Below, one piece after another: positions 49,201 to 59,048 of a DNA stretch of 64,000 nucleotides; position 1 is the first letter of the stretch, and each line of letters starts with the position of its first letter. Below the pieces are notes generated by a model. The model was not told the DNA's origin, did no database searches, and was given only the letters and a program-made list of their open reading frames with translations. The stretch is from NCBI GenBank assembly GCA_934613645.1, contig CAKTTC010000007.1, forward strand, positions 1 to 64,000, read 5' to 3'. The DNA is from an uncultured Opitutales bacterium (lineage in GTDB: Bacteria > Verrucomicrobiota > Verrucomicrobiia > Opitutales > Intestinicryptomonadaceae). The translations under genes and the position numbers were made by a program.

Positions 49201-50514
49201 ATGGACAGAAGAGAGTTTGTAAAAAGTATCGCCGTATTGGGGGCATCGGTGGGCTTCCCCACAATAATTCCCGCGTCGGCGTTGGGAAAAGACGGCGCGG
49301 TTGCCCCCAGCGAACGCCTCACAATGGGCGTTATCGGCTTGGGCACGCAGGGAATCAGCAACACCACCAATTTCAAAAGCGACAAACGCCTTCAGCTTGT
49401 CGCCCTCTGCGATGTCAACAACACCGAGGGGAAGCAATACTACGGCTACAAGAATTCGGACAGGCGCGGTCTGCGCTACGCCCGCGAGCTTTACGGCAAG
49501 GACATTCCCTGCTACAACGACTTTCGCGAAGTGCTCGCCCGCAAAGACGTTGACGTTATTTCGACCGCCACGCCCGACCACTGGCACGCCATAATCGGCA
49601 TAGCCTGCGCAAAGGCGGGCAAAGACGTTTGGGGCGAAAAGCCGCTCACGCGCACAATCCGCGAGGGTAAAATTCTGCGCGACATCGTGAAAGCTTCGGG
49701 CATAATGTGGCAGACGGGCTCTTGGCAGCGTTCGCGCCCGCTGTTTATCCATGCGGCGGAACTTGTCAGAAACGGATATTTGGGCGACATCAAACGCATA
49801 AAAATAGGGCTTCCGTCGAACTTTGCCGCCGAGGTTCTCAAGCCCGTTCCCGTTCCGCAGGGGCTTGATTTCGAAATGTGGCAGGGACCCGCAATGCGTT
49901 CGTTCTACCACCCGAACAAGACTTTCACGCGCTGGCGCGGCGTTTGCAACTACAGTGCGGGCAAAATTACCGACTGGGGCGCACACCATCTCGACTTGGC
50001 TCACTGGGCGTTGGGCATAGACCGCTCGGGGCCGACGGAAATTGTTCCGAACCTTGTCGAATGGCCGAAAGACGGCTTCTCCGACCAGCCTTCGAAATTC
50101 AAAGTTACCTTCTATTATAAAAACGGCGTTGAAATCGAGATGTCGAACCTCAACGAAAACGGCGTGGAGTTCTTCGGCACAAAGGGCAAGCTTTTCGTGA
50201 GCAGGTCTGTGATGTATTCCGACCCCGTCGAACTTTCGGGCATAAAAATTCCGCCGTCTTCCGACAGGCTTTTCCCGCTGCGCTTCCGCAACCACTTCAC
50301 CGCGTTTATCGACAGCGCGCTCGACAAGCGCATTCCCGTGACCGACATCGAAGTTGCGCACCGCTCAAACACGGCGTGCCTGCTCGGCGAAATAGCATAC
50401 AGAACGGGCAGACCCATCAAGTGGAATCCCGACACCGAGGAAATTGTGGGCGACGCCGAAGCCGCGCGCCTTTGCGACCGCGCCTACACCGCGCCGTGGG
50501 AACTTCAAGCGTAA
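49201..50514 (+). CDS. Tat-exported Gfo/Idh/MocA family oxidoreductase
   Basis: 437 residues. The N-terminus MDRREFVKSIAVLGASVGF carries a twin-arginine signal (RREF) and hydrophobic core. The Rossmann part has TMGVIGLGTQGISNTTN and VALCDVNN. Then follow EKPLTRTIREGKILRDIV, with the conserved EKP, and TDWGAHHLDLAHWALG, with the His pair. Such exported NAD(P)-dependent sugar oxidoreductases are abundant in Verrucomicrobiota and Planctomycetes. The leader is A/C-rich and lacks a ribosome-binding site. A HEAT-like protein gene follows 18 bases later. Confidence 0.9.
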   Translation: MDRREFVKSIAVLGASVGFPTIIPASALGKDGAVAPSERLTMGVIGLGTQGISNTTNFKSDKRLQLVALCDVNNTEGKQYYGYKNSDRRGLRYARELYGKDIPCYNDFREVLARKDVDVISTATPDHWHAIIGIACAKAGKDVWGEKPLTRTIREGKILRDIVKASGIMWQTGSWQRSRPLFIHAAELVRNGYLGDIKRIKIGLPSNFAAEVLKPVPVPQGLDFEMWQGPAMRSFYHPNKTFTRWRGVCNYSAGKITDWGAHHLDLAHWALGIDRSGPTEIVPNLVEWPKDGFSDQPSKFKVTFYYKNGVEIEMSNLNENGVEFFGTKGKLFVSRSVMYSDPVELSGIKIPPSSDRLFPLRFRNHFTAFIDSALDKRIPVTDIEVAHRSNTACLLGEIAYRTGRPIKWNPDTEEIVGDAEAARLCDRAYTAPWELQA

Positions 50515-50532
50515 AAAGGGGAGGACAGACAC

Positions 50533-52044
50533 ATGAAAAGATTTTTTGCATCGATTATTTTGGCGGCGTCGGTTGCGTGTTTTGCCGACGAGTATTCCGA
50601 CTTGGCGAACTACCGCGCGGGCGATTCGCTCGGCTGGTTCCACTCGCTGCGTCTGAAGGCGCAGAACGCGGAATCGGCGGAGGAGATTTCGCAAAAGCTG
50701 CTCGAAACAATCAAGGCGGGCGGGCTTTCGCGCGAGGGATTCAGACTTGCGTGCAATCTGCTCAAGCCGATTGCCGATTCCGACTGCGTTGAGGTTCTGA
50801 AGCCGTATTTGTTCGACATCGACCGCTGCGCCTACGTTTGCGACGTGTTCTCCACGCTCGATTCGGGCAAAGTGCAGTCCGCGCTGAAGGAGGTTGTTGC
50901 AAGCCCCGACGCGGCGCGCCCCGCGAAGGAAAACGCGGTTGCGCTTTTGGCGTTGCTCGACAGCGACAGGGCGGTAGTAATCGGCGTTGCAAACGATTTG
51001 TCCGACAAGCAGCTTGCACTGTTCGCGGTGAAGTCTCTTGCCCGCTACGACGAATCGGCGGGCATTGAGGGGCTTTTCCAGAAAGACGTTGTTGCGGCTC
51101 TCGGCAAAATTCTTTCCAAAAACGACTTCCGCAAAGACGCGGCGTTGTCTTCGCTTGTGTTCATAGCCCAAAAGGCGGCGGCTCGGGGCGACAAACACAC
51201 GGCGGCAAAGGCGTTGGAGTTCATTCCCTCCGACACGCAGGGCGTGCTTTCGGCAAGGGCGATGTTCATAAAAGACCCCGCCGCGCGCGCGGCGTATCTC
51301 GACTCGATAATAGTTGCCGACAACGCGCTTTCGGCGGAGGCGGCAAAGCTTATGAACACGGGGCGCAAGTTCGAAAATTCGCAGTGGCTTGTTTCAAAAT
51401 TCCCGTCGTTGGGCAGGCGCGCAAAACTTGCGGCGATGGGGAGCTTTATGATTTCGGGCGACACCCGCTTCTACCCCGTGATTGCGTGCGAGCTCGACAA
51501 TCCCGACTCCGACATTCGCGGTCTTGCCGTTTACAGTGCGCGCTTCCTTTGCAGCGACGAAGCCAACATCAACAAAATCTATTCGGTTTTTCTCGGGAAC
51601 GAAGAACCCCTTTCGCGCTACGCCGAAAACGTCCTGCTTGAAAACACAAGCTACGCCGTCCGGCGCGTGCTCAAGGAACGGGCCGACGCGGGCGATATGT
51701 CGGCGTTGCGCATTCTGATTATGCGCGGCGACGAACAATACAGAATGAAACTTTGGAACTTGTTCTTCGACGAAAAAACGCGCACGCCCGCAGTGGAGCG
51801 CCTGCTTGAAAACACCATAACATCCGGCGAGCTGAACCTGCTTGCAACAAACTACAAGGTAAAGGACGCCGCGCTTTCGAAGGCTATTACAAAAATAGTC
51901 ATCAAGAAAATAGCGCAATACAAAGTGTCGCGGCAGTATATGGCAATGGCGGTCAGGCGTGCCCTCGACGGCAACCTTCCTCCCGACGATCCCAACTACA
52001 AATTCATAGTTTCCAAGTTGCGGATTGCCGATTTGATGAAGTAG
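50533..52044 (+). CDS. Exported HEAT-repeat-like protein
   Basis: 503 residues with a signal peptide (FFASIILAASVACFA). The body is a run of paired helices, for example SLEDS-type units such as ALSSLVFIAQKAAARGDKHT and RFYPVIACELDNPDSDIRGL, in HEAT/ARM-like spacing. No catalytic motif is seen. GGGGAGGA gives a strong ribosome-binding site. It follows the Gfo/Idh gene closely, so they probably work together in the periplasm, with the HEAT-like protein as a scaffold. Confidence 0.75.
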   Translation: MKRFFASIILAASVACFADEYSDLANYRAGDSLGWFHSLRLKAQNAESAEEISQKLLETIKAGGLSREGFRLACNLLKPIADSDCVEVLKPYLFDIDRCAYVCDVFSTLDSGKVQSALKEVVASPDAARPAKENAVALLALLDSDRAVVIGVANDLSDKQLALFAVKSLARYDESAGIEGLFQKDVVAALGKILSKNDFRKDAALSSLVFIAQKAAARGDKHTAAKALEFIPSDTQGVLSARAMFIKDPAARAAYLDSIIVADNALSAEAAKLMNTGRKFENSQWLVSKFPSLGRRAKLAAMGSFMISGDTRFYPVIACELDNPDSDIRGLAVYSARFLCSDEANINKIYSVFLGNEEPLSRYAENVLLENTSYAVRRVLKERADAGDMSALRILIMRGDEQYRMKLWNLFFDEKTRTPAVERLLENTITSGELNLLATNYKVKDAALSKAITKIVIKKIAQYKVSRQYMAMAVRRALDGNLPPDDPNYKFIVSKLRIADLMK

Positions 52045-52143
52045 CAGCCTCTGCGCGCATAACGAAGCCTTGACATTAGTCGGGGCTTTTGTTTCCATTT
52101 CGACCTTTCCATTTTATCAATAAACCTGCAAATCAAATACACT

Positions 52144-54162
52144 ATGAAAAAAATCGCATTTTTGACGGCAATATCCTTATGCGCGGCCGCCGCGCTTACG
52201 GCGGCGGAATATTCGGTGAAGTCGCCCGACGGTTCGCTCGAGGCGAAAGTCGGCGCGGGGGAATCAATTACGCTTTCCCTGTCGTTCAAGGGCAAGCCCG
52301 TAATGGAGAATATGCGCATTGCAATGAAAACCGACAGGGGAGAATTCGGGAAAAAAACCGAAGTCGCTTCGGTAAACAATTCGTCGCAAGATGCGGTTTT
52401 GGCGGTAAAACTCGGCATTGCGTCGCGCATTCCCGACTGCTACAACCAGATGGATATAGATTTCGGTTCGTATAAAATAATTTTTCGCGCCTACAACGAG
52501 GCTGTCGCATACCGCTTTGTGGCAAAGTGCGGCTCGGGCGAAATGCGCGTTTTCTCCGAAACACTCGACCTGAACCTGCCCGCCGACGCGAAAATAGTGG
52601 CTCAGGTTGCAAAAACAATGTCGGCATACGAGAAGTCGTTCGACCGCATTACGGCCGCCGACATTCCCGCCGACAAATACGCGCTTTTGCCGCTTTTAGT
52701 CCGCGCCAAAAACGCCACGGTTGCGGTTGTCGAAAGCGATGTGCAGGCGTATCCGATGCTGCGCTTTAAGTCGGGCGGCGGGCTGAAATCGGCCTTCGTG
52801 AAATACCCGAAGTCCATGAAAAAACTCAACAATTTTATGGTTCAGTTCGACGAATTCGAAGACTTTATCGCAAAGACGGAAGCTACGCGCAGCTTCCCGT
52901 GGCGCGCGTTCATTGTCGCCGAAACGGACGCGCAGCTGGCGGTGAACAACACGGTTTTCAAGCTCGCCGAACCTTCGCGCATAGCGGATACTTCGTGGAT
53001 TTCGGGCGGGCTGTGCGTTTGGGAGTGGTGGAATAACTGGAGCTTGGAGGGCGTGGATTTCGAAACGGGCGTCAATGAAAAAACCTACAAATACTATATC
53101 GACTTCGCCGCCGAAAATTCCATTCCCTACATTATGTTCGATGCAGGCTGGCTCGTGGGCGCGGACGTGGCGCAAATGAAAGACGGCGTGCACGAGAAAA
53201 TCCTTTCGCAGAAGCCGTTTTTGGACGTAAAGTCGCTCATTGAATACGCGCACGAGCGCAACGTGAAAGTTGTGCTGTGGTGCTTGGGGCAGTCGCTCAA
53301 CCTCTACGGCGAAAAGGCCATTCCGCTCATGAAAAGCTTCGGGGCGGACGGGCTTAAAGTCGATTTCTTCAACCGCGACGACCAAACCGCGATGGAGCTT
53401 TACTACAAAATCGCCCGCCTTGCCGCGGAAAACAAAATGATTGTTGATTTCCACGGGTGCGCCAAGCCCGCGGGGCTTAACAGAACGTATCCGAACGTGA
53501 TAAATTTCGAGGCGGTAAAAGGCTTGGAAATGGTCAAGTTCAAAAAAATAGAGCCGATTACGGCCTCGCACAATGTAGATTTGGTTATGACAAGAATGTT
53601 GCAGGGCCCGATGGACTATACTCCCGGAGCGGTTCGTAACATTCAGCAACAATACTATTACAAGCGTTTTACGCTGCCCGAATCAACAACCACACGCGCG
53701 CATCAGGGGGCGTTGTTCGTGTTGTTCTACGCGCCGCTTCAGATGATGTGCGACAGCCCCACCGAATACGCAAAGTATCCGAAGTTTACGTCGTTTATCT
53801 CTACTATCCCGACCACTTGGGACGAGTCCGTGCCTGTTGCTGGCGAACTCGGCAAATACGTAGTAGTTGCGCGCCGCAAGGGCGAGGTTTGGTATATCGC
53901 GGGCATTTGCGCGGGCGAGGGCAGGGAAGTTGAAATAGACCTTTCGAAATTCATTTCCGACCAGTCCTACGTTCTGGAAATGCTCACCGACACCGTAAAT
54001 TCCGAGCGCACGCCGACCGATGCTTCCATAAAAATTTCCGACGAAGAATCCGCGCGGAAAATCAAAGTCAAAATGGCTGCCGACGGCGGCTTTGTTCTGA
54101 AAGTTTCGCCATCGGTCTTCCCCGTTTTCTCGAAATTCATCAGAAGCATTTTCGACGACTAA
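52144..54162 (+). CDS. Secreted glycoside hydrolase family 97 enzyme (retaining alpha-galactosidase-like)
   Basis: 672 residues with signal MKKIAFLTAISLCAAAALTA. The N-terminal beta-sandwich (YSVKSPDGSLEAKVGAGESI) matches GH97, as do the barrel motifs WISGGLCVWEWWNNWSLEG, YIMFDAGWLVGAD and GLKVDFFNRDDQ, with Asp407 at the nucleophile position of retaining GH97 enzymes. NRTYPNVINFEAVKGLE follows and then the C-terminal sandwich. SusB-type inverting members have Glu there, so a retaining, galactosidase-type activity is likelier. TTGACA lies at 52070-52075. The NYN-domain gene follows after 9 bases. Confidence 0.9.
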   Translation: MKKIAFLTAISLCAAAALTAAEYSVKSPDGSLEAKVGAGESITLSLSFKGKPVMENMRIAMKTDRGEFGKKTEVASVNNSSQDAVLAVKLGIASRIPDCYNQMDIDFGSYKIIFRAYNEAVAYRFVAKCGSGEMRVFSETLDLNLPADAKIVAQVAKTMSAYEKSFDRITAADIPADKYALLPLLVRAKNATVAVVESDVQAYPMLRFKSGGGLKSAFVKYPKSMKKLNNFMVQFDEFEDFIAKTEATRSFPWRAFIVAETDAQLAVNNTVFKLAEPSRIADTSWISGGLCVWEWWNNWSLEGVDFETGVNEKTYKYYIDFAAENSIPYIMFDAGWLVGADVAQMKDGVHEKILSQKPFLDVKSLIEYAHERNVKVVLWCLGQSLNLYGEKAIPLMKSFGADGLKVDFFNRDDQTAMELYYKIARLAAENKMIVDFHGCAKPAGLNRTYPNVINFEAVKGLEMVKFKKIEPITASHNVDLVMTRMLQGPMDYTPGAVRNIQQQYYYKRFTLPESTTTRAHQGALFVLFYAPLQMMCDSPTEYAKYPKFTSFISTIPTTWDESVPVAGELGKYVVVARRKGEVWYIAGICAGEGREVEIDLSKFISDQSYVLEMLTDTVNSERTPTDASIKISDEESARKIKVKMAADGGFVLKVSPSVFPVFSKFIRSIFDD

Positions 54163-54171
54163 CGCCGTCTT

Positions 54172-55347
54172 ATGCGTTGCGACCACATCTTAGTTGACGG
54201 CTGGAACGTAATCCACGCCGAGCCGACGCTTAAAAAGCTTCTGCTTGCCGACGCGCGCGCCGCCCAGCGGAAACTTGCGGAAATGCTCGAGCCAATCCAC
54301 GATGTCTACGCAACGCGCATTACGATAGTCTACGACGGCAGGGGCGAAGACGTTTCCATTGAACGCCCAAACGACGCCGTAATTACGTTTTCCGAGGTCT
54401 ATACGCCCTCCAATATGACCGCCGACGAGTTCATTGAACGCTATTGTGCGCTCGCAAAAAACCGCGCCCGCATAATAGTGATTTCAAACGACAACATGAT
54501 TTGGGAAACGGTCTCGGTTCTGGGCGCGGTCTGCATGCGTATCGGCGAAATAGTCTCCTCGGCGCAGTCGGCGGCGGGACACATTCGGACGGTCGCCTCG
54601 CGCATAAATCTGAAGACCGACATTCAGTGGAAAAACTTCGGTGCGCTGGCGAATATGGACTTGTCGGGCTTGGAAATTGCCGCGACAAATTCGACGTTGT
54701 TCGACTCCAAACGAATGAAAAAGCGAATGTCGAAAATGGCGAAAATAAAATCGCGTTCGGGCGAAACTTCAGAGGCTTCCGACGCCCACACAAAAGTCGC
54801 GGGGGCAACAGACGGCGCGGGCGGGGAAGAGTCGCAATCCGCAGCGTCTTTGAGCCGCGCAGCCAGCCAGTTTTCGCCCGCTTCGGCAACGCCGCCCGAC
54901 TCTTCCGAAATTTCCGCCGAAAAACGCGGAATGAGAACGGCGGAAAAATCGGCGGAAGAAACTGACTTCGCCGAAAAATCTTCCGATTCCGCGCGCTTGC
55001 AATCTGTCGACAAAAATTCAAACTTACGCGTGCGCGGCGGCGGATTGCCCGCTTCCTCTTCCCGCGAACCCGCGCCCTACGAGGCGGGAGGACGCTGGAC
55101 TAATATGGGTAAACCGCCAAAACCTACCGAACAAAACGGCGACGCAATTTCAGCGCAAAACGGCTCTGCTCGGGGCGCGGCAAAGAAAGCCAAAACGGCG
55201 AAATCGGCGCGGCGCGACTACTCTTGGGAGGCAAAGAAAATCAAGCCGCAAAAGCCGACCCAAAAACAGCCCGAACTTCCCAAAAAAGTTTCGCATATTT
55301 TTAAAGACTTCAAAGCCCTTTCGTTTAAATCAACGCCCAAAAGGTAG
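54172..55347 (+). CDS. NYN-domain (YacP-like) nuclease with long disordered tail
   Basis: 391 residues. Residues 1-170 form a YacP/NYN PIN-like domain with acidic sites in HILVDGWNVIHAEP and RITIVYDGRGEDVS, then TADEFIERYCALAKN and IIVISNDNMIWETV. YacP (Rae1) of Bacillus cleaves mRNA in ribosomes. The remaining 220 residues are low-complexity, rich in Ser, Ala, Lys and Pro, and probably disordered or RNA-binding. The start is set by ATG 54172. The long tail is unusual for the family. Confidence 0.8.
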   Translation: MRCDHILVDGWNVIHAEPTLKKLLLADARAAQRKLAEMLEPIHDVYATRITIVYDGRGEDVSIERPNDAVITFSEVYTPSNMTADEFIERYCALAKNRARIIVISNDNMIWETVSVLGAVCMRIGEIVSSAQSAAGHIRTVASRINLKTDIQWKNFGALANMDLSGLEIAATNSTLFDSKRMKKRMSKMAKIKSRSGETSEASDAHTKVAGATDGAGGEESQSAASLSRAASQFSPASATPPDSSEISAEKRGMRTAEKSAEETDFAEKSSDSARLQSVDKNSNLRVRGGGLPASSSREPAPYEAGGRWTNMGKPPKPTEQNGDAISAQNGSARGAAKKAKTAKSARRDYSWEAKKIKPQKPTQKQPELPKKVSHIFKDFKALSFKSTPKR

Positions 55348-55404
55348 TTCCATTATTATGATATTGACAATAACATAAAAAGGGAAAACATCCTTGACCT
55401 CATT

Positions 55405-57224
55405 ATGAATACCCATCATCCCAATCACCAGCGGAATGGAAATTGTTATCGACCTGAAATAGACGGGTTCAGTCGCTGTCGTGTCTGTGTTGTTGTTCCA
55501 TGCAGGGGTGTCTTTCTTTTGCGGTGGTTTTGTCGGTGTTGACGTTTTTTTTGTAATTAGCGGGTATCTTATCACAACCATTATTCTTAATGGATTGCAT
55601 GATGGAACTTTTTCCTTGATTAATTTTTACGAAAAAAGATTTCGCAGAATTCTACCTGCTTTGTATGTCGTCATTGCGGCGACCGTTTTGGCCGGTTACT
55701 TTTTGTTGCTTCCCGACGAGTATAAAAATGTTGGACAGTCTGTTTTTGCAACAGTTACATATGTAAACAACATTCTTCTATACATAACGAGCGGTTATTG
55801 GGATTTAGCAAGTCAATTTAAACCGTTATTGCATACGTGGAGTCTCGGGATTGAAGAACAGTATTATGCTATTGTTCCGATATTGTTGCTGACGCTTTGG
55901 AAATTTACTCGTCGGTATATTTTACACTTTATATGTGCTTGTATTGCTTGCAGTTTATTTTTTCAAATTTGGGCGACAATTAAATCGCCCGCTCTCGGTT
56001 TTTATTCATTGCCTGCAAGGTTTTGGGAATTGGGAGCCGGTGCTCTTTGCGCTATTTTGTTGTTCAAAAAAATGGTAAATACGACCAACATAAGAGCAAA
56101 CAACGTATTTTCTGTGGTAGGCATTGTTCTCATAGTGGGTTCTGTAGTTTTGTTTGATAATGATTCTTTGTCGGCCTCAAAATGTTCTATTTTACTAATT
56201 CCCATAGTGGGGTCTTGTCTGATTGTGCTTTTTTCGAATTCAACTATTGTATGCAAGATTCTTTCCAATAAACATATTGTTTACATAGGTTTGATAAGTT
56301 ATAGTCTGTATTTGTGGCATCAACCGGTATTTGTTTTTATAAGGGCATATTTTAAAGAAGAACCTTATTGTATCGTTGTCGATTGTCTTGCTATTGGCAC
56401 ACATTTCTTGGAAATATATAGAAACTCCGTTTAGGAACAAAAATAAATTTTCGCGAAAAGAAATTTTTTGGCTTGCGGGAATTGTAAGCGTATTGTTCTG
56501 TGTAATAGGGCTTTATTTGAACTCAAGTTATGGGCTTTTTCATAGGTGCTACGGCGAAAATATATCCATTTCCGATATGGATAAGCGCATATATAATTCG
56601 AAAGTTTTTCAATTTAAAAAGGATTCTTTTGGAGAAAAAAACGATAAGTTTAGGCTACTTGTCTTGGGGAATTCATTCGGTAGGGATTTTGTGAATATCA
56701 TACTTGAGACCTATGATACAAAGAAACTCGATATTGTATACAGGGACGATTTCGATGATTATAGCGTGTTGTCTTCACCCATTGGGGCACGATTATTTGA
56801 AGATGCCAATTTGGTGGTGTTTGCGTCTTCCAAAGGCAACAACGCAAAAAATATTATAAGGAATAACGATGATAAAGTTTTCTACCTCGGAACAAAGTTT
56901 TTCGGTTATAACGAAAACTGGATTATCAGACTTCCCTCCTCGGCCAGAAAAAATCAAAAAAAAGATATTGGCAGATACAAATTACAGGAAGTAGATAATG
57001 GTATTTGCCGTAATATGGCAAAGAAAAATTTTGTTTCATTGCTGAAACCGATTGTTGTAGATAACAAGATTCCCATAACAGATGAGAATGGGGTTTTGAT
57101 TTCTACGGATAGAGCCCACTTGACAAAATACGGTGCAATTTTCTTCGGCAAGAAAGTTGTAGCGGGTTCAGAAATTGGCAAAATATTAGAACGAAATTGC
57201 GTCAAGTTAATCAATCGGGAGTAA
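55405..57224 (+). pseudogene. Frameshifted membrane acyltransferase with SGNH domain (OafA/PatB-like)
   Basis: Acyltransferase-3 domain fused to an SGNH hydrolase domain, as in sugar O-acetyltransferases, but broken. From ATG 55405 one frame reads to CYRPEIDG at 55447-55467. The conserved continuation VAVVSVLLFHAG is in the next frame (from about 55472), consistent with a small deletion just after DG. That frame runs through GVDVFFVISGYLI and LHTWSLGIEEQYY to YLWHQPVF at about 56335. Near 56352-56375 the homology jumps again to SLSIVLLLAHISWKYIETPFRN in the third frame and continues to the SGNH signatures GNSFGRDF and DRAHLTKYG, stopping at 57224. Two lesions argue for decay rather than programmed frameshifting, unless sequencing errors. 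Clearly AT-richer than its surroundings. Confidence 0.75.
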
Positions 57225-57325
57225 TATTCCAAAATATCTGCGGAAGATAATTTTCCTACTTTGCGAAAAAGTTTTCGGGGGCAAGTTGTTCCCTCAAATT
57301 GAAAATAATCCAAGTAGGAATGAAA

Positions 57326-58873
57326 ATGTTAACACGTGCTAAAAAAACAATTTTTTCAATCGCTCTTATAACTTTTCTGTCGAATTGCGTTTCGGTTTAT
57401 GCAGCCTCGGAGGAGTCTCCTCAAAACGACGACAACGCAAGTAAAAACATGCAGGAGATTGAACGCAATGAGAAAGCCGCCGCTGCCATAGTTATAAAAC
57501 GTTGCCGTGAAGCGGTTGAACGCGGCGACCGCCGCGCTATGTATTGCCTTGCTATGAATTATTTGAACGGAGCGGGAGTGGAAAAATCGGAGGCCGAAGC
57601 TGTAAAATGGTTGCGTAAGTCGGCGGAACTGGGATACCGTGACGCTATACTTTGGCTCGGTAGGTTTTATGTAGAAGGGCGAGGAATTGAAAAAAACATT
57701 TCGGAGGGTATTAAATGGCTTACTAAGTTGGCAGATGAAGGCGATACAGAAGCTATGTGTGACCTTGGCTGTTGTTATTTGAGGCTTGAATCGAGTGAAT
57801 CTGATAAGGAAGCTATAAAGTGGCTTAGGAAAGCATCAGAACTTAATAATTCACATGCAGTGTTTCTTTTGGCGTATTGTTATGATGCCGGAAGAGGTGT
57901 CGAGCAAAACTTAACGGAAGGTATAAACTGGTTACGTAAAGCAGCTGATATGGGACATTCCGAGGCTATGTATAAACTCGGCGTAATTTATTTGAATGGG
58001 ACGGGTGTAGAAAAATCGGAGACTGAAGGGGCAAAATGGTTGCGTAAGTCAGCGGAACACTGGTATCTTGAGGCTATGAATGCGCTTGGTTGGTGTTATT
58101 TCAACGGGGTAGGAGTTGAAAAAAATATCTCTGAAGCTAAAAAGTGGTTTACCATAGTTGCAGAACTTGGAAATTCATACGCAATGTCTATGCTTGCATC
58201 TTGTTATACGCAAAACTTAACCGAATGGACAAAATTGCTTCGTAAATGGGCGGCGACTGGCAATGTCAGAGCAATGTATTACCTTGGTAAAAATTATCTG
58301 AACGGAGACGGAGTAAAAAAATCGGAAACCGAAGCTGTAAAGTGGTTGCGCAAAGCGGCAGATGAAGGAGTTCCCGAGGCTATGAATATGCTTGGTTGCT
58401 GTTATCTGGACGGAAGCGGCGTAAAAGAATCAAAGCCCGAAGCTGTAAAGTGGTTTCGCGAGGCGGCGGCGCGGGGCGAAGTAGATGCCATTCACAACCT
58501 CGGATTTTGTTATATCATGGGGGTAGGAATTGAAAAGAACTCATCAAAGGCGTTGGATTTATTTCGTAAAGCCGCAGCACAAGGTATGCCCGCTTCAATG
58601 CACAGTCTCGGGCTTTGTTATTTTTCGGGAGACGGGGTTGAAAAAAATCTTTCTGAAGCTGTAAAGTGGTTTCAAAAAGGGGCAGAACTCGGATATATGA
58701 ATTCTATGTATGAGTTGGGGGTGTGTTATTTAAACGGAGAGGGCGTTGAAAAAAACGTTCCCGAAGCTATCAAATGGCTGCGCAAAGCGGCGGAGCTGGG
58801 CAAAGAAAAAGCAAAGGGGTTTTTACGCGAACTCGAAAAGAATCAGCATATTTATTCCACCCCAAAAGAGTGA
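57326..58873 (+). CDS. Exported Sel1-like repeat protein
   Basis: 515 residues. A signal peptide (IFSIALITFLSNCVSVYA) is followed by 12 Sel1-like repeats of about 36 residues (pattern A..LG..Y..G.GVEK...EA.KWLRKAAE.G). The seventh, around QNLTEWTKLLRKWAATG, is degenerate. Sel1 proteins act as adaptors or in bacterial interactions with eukaryotic cells. ATG 57326 has AGGA 6-7 bases upstream; an ATG two codons earlier lacks that spacing. The gene is AT-richer than the chromosome average here and follows the broken acyltransferase, so both probably arrived together. Confidence 0.85.
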   Translation: MLTRAKKTIFSIALITFLSNCVSVYAASEESPQNDDNASKNMQEIERNEKAAAAIVIKRCREAVERGDRRAMYCLAMNYLNGAGVEKSEAEAVKWLRKSAELGYRDAILWLGRFYVEGRGIEKNISEGIKWLTKLADEGDTEAMCDLGCCYLRLESSESDKEAIKWLRKASELNNSHAVFLLAYCYDAGRGVEQNLTEGINWLRKAADMGHSEAMYKLGVIYLNGTGVEKSETEGAKWLRKSAEHWYLEAMNALGWCYFNGVGVEKNISEAKKWFTIVAELGNSYAMSMLASCYTQNLTEWTKLLRKWAATGNVRAMYYLGKNYLNGDGVKKSETEAVKWLRKAADEGVPEAMNMLGCCYLDGSGVKESKPEAVKWFREAAARGEVDAIHNLGFCYIMGVGIEKNSSKALDLFRKAAAQGMPASMHSLGLCYFSGDGVEKNLSEAVKWFQKGAELGYMNSMYELGVCYLNGEGVEKNVPEAIKWLRKAAELGKEKAKGFLRELEKNQHIYSTPKE

Positions 58874-58970
58874 TAGCGATTTTTTGCAACAGGCAATCAC
58901 AACGTCGGGTTCTGTCGGTTGCCGTCGGGCACGGGCTGAGATAGCCTCCGCGGACGGGCATACAAAAAAC

Positions 58971-58998
58971 TTGACAGGGGCGGGGGGAAGAGTAGGAT
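58971..58998 (+). promoter_or_regulatory. Possible serA promoter
   Basis: TTGACA (58971-58976), a 16-base GC-rich spacer and TAGGAT (58993-58998). The -35 is perfect, with 4 of 6 matches in the -10. Transcription would start about 45 bases before the serA ATG. Confidence 0.5.
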
Positions 58999-59048
58999 TG
59001 GGGGCTTAAAATCGGGTTGGAAAATAGTCCCACGATTTTAGTTAAAAC

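Noticed and set aside
56351..56360. Possible programmed frameshift at TTTAAAG in the acyltransferase
   Set aside because: The slippery motif would give a -1 shift, but homology continues in the +1 frame, and there is a second lesion near 55468.
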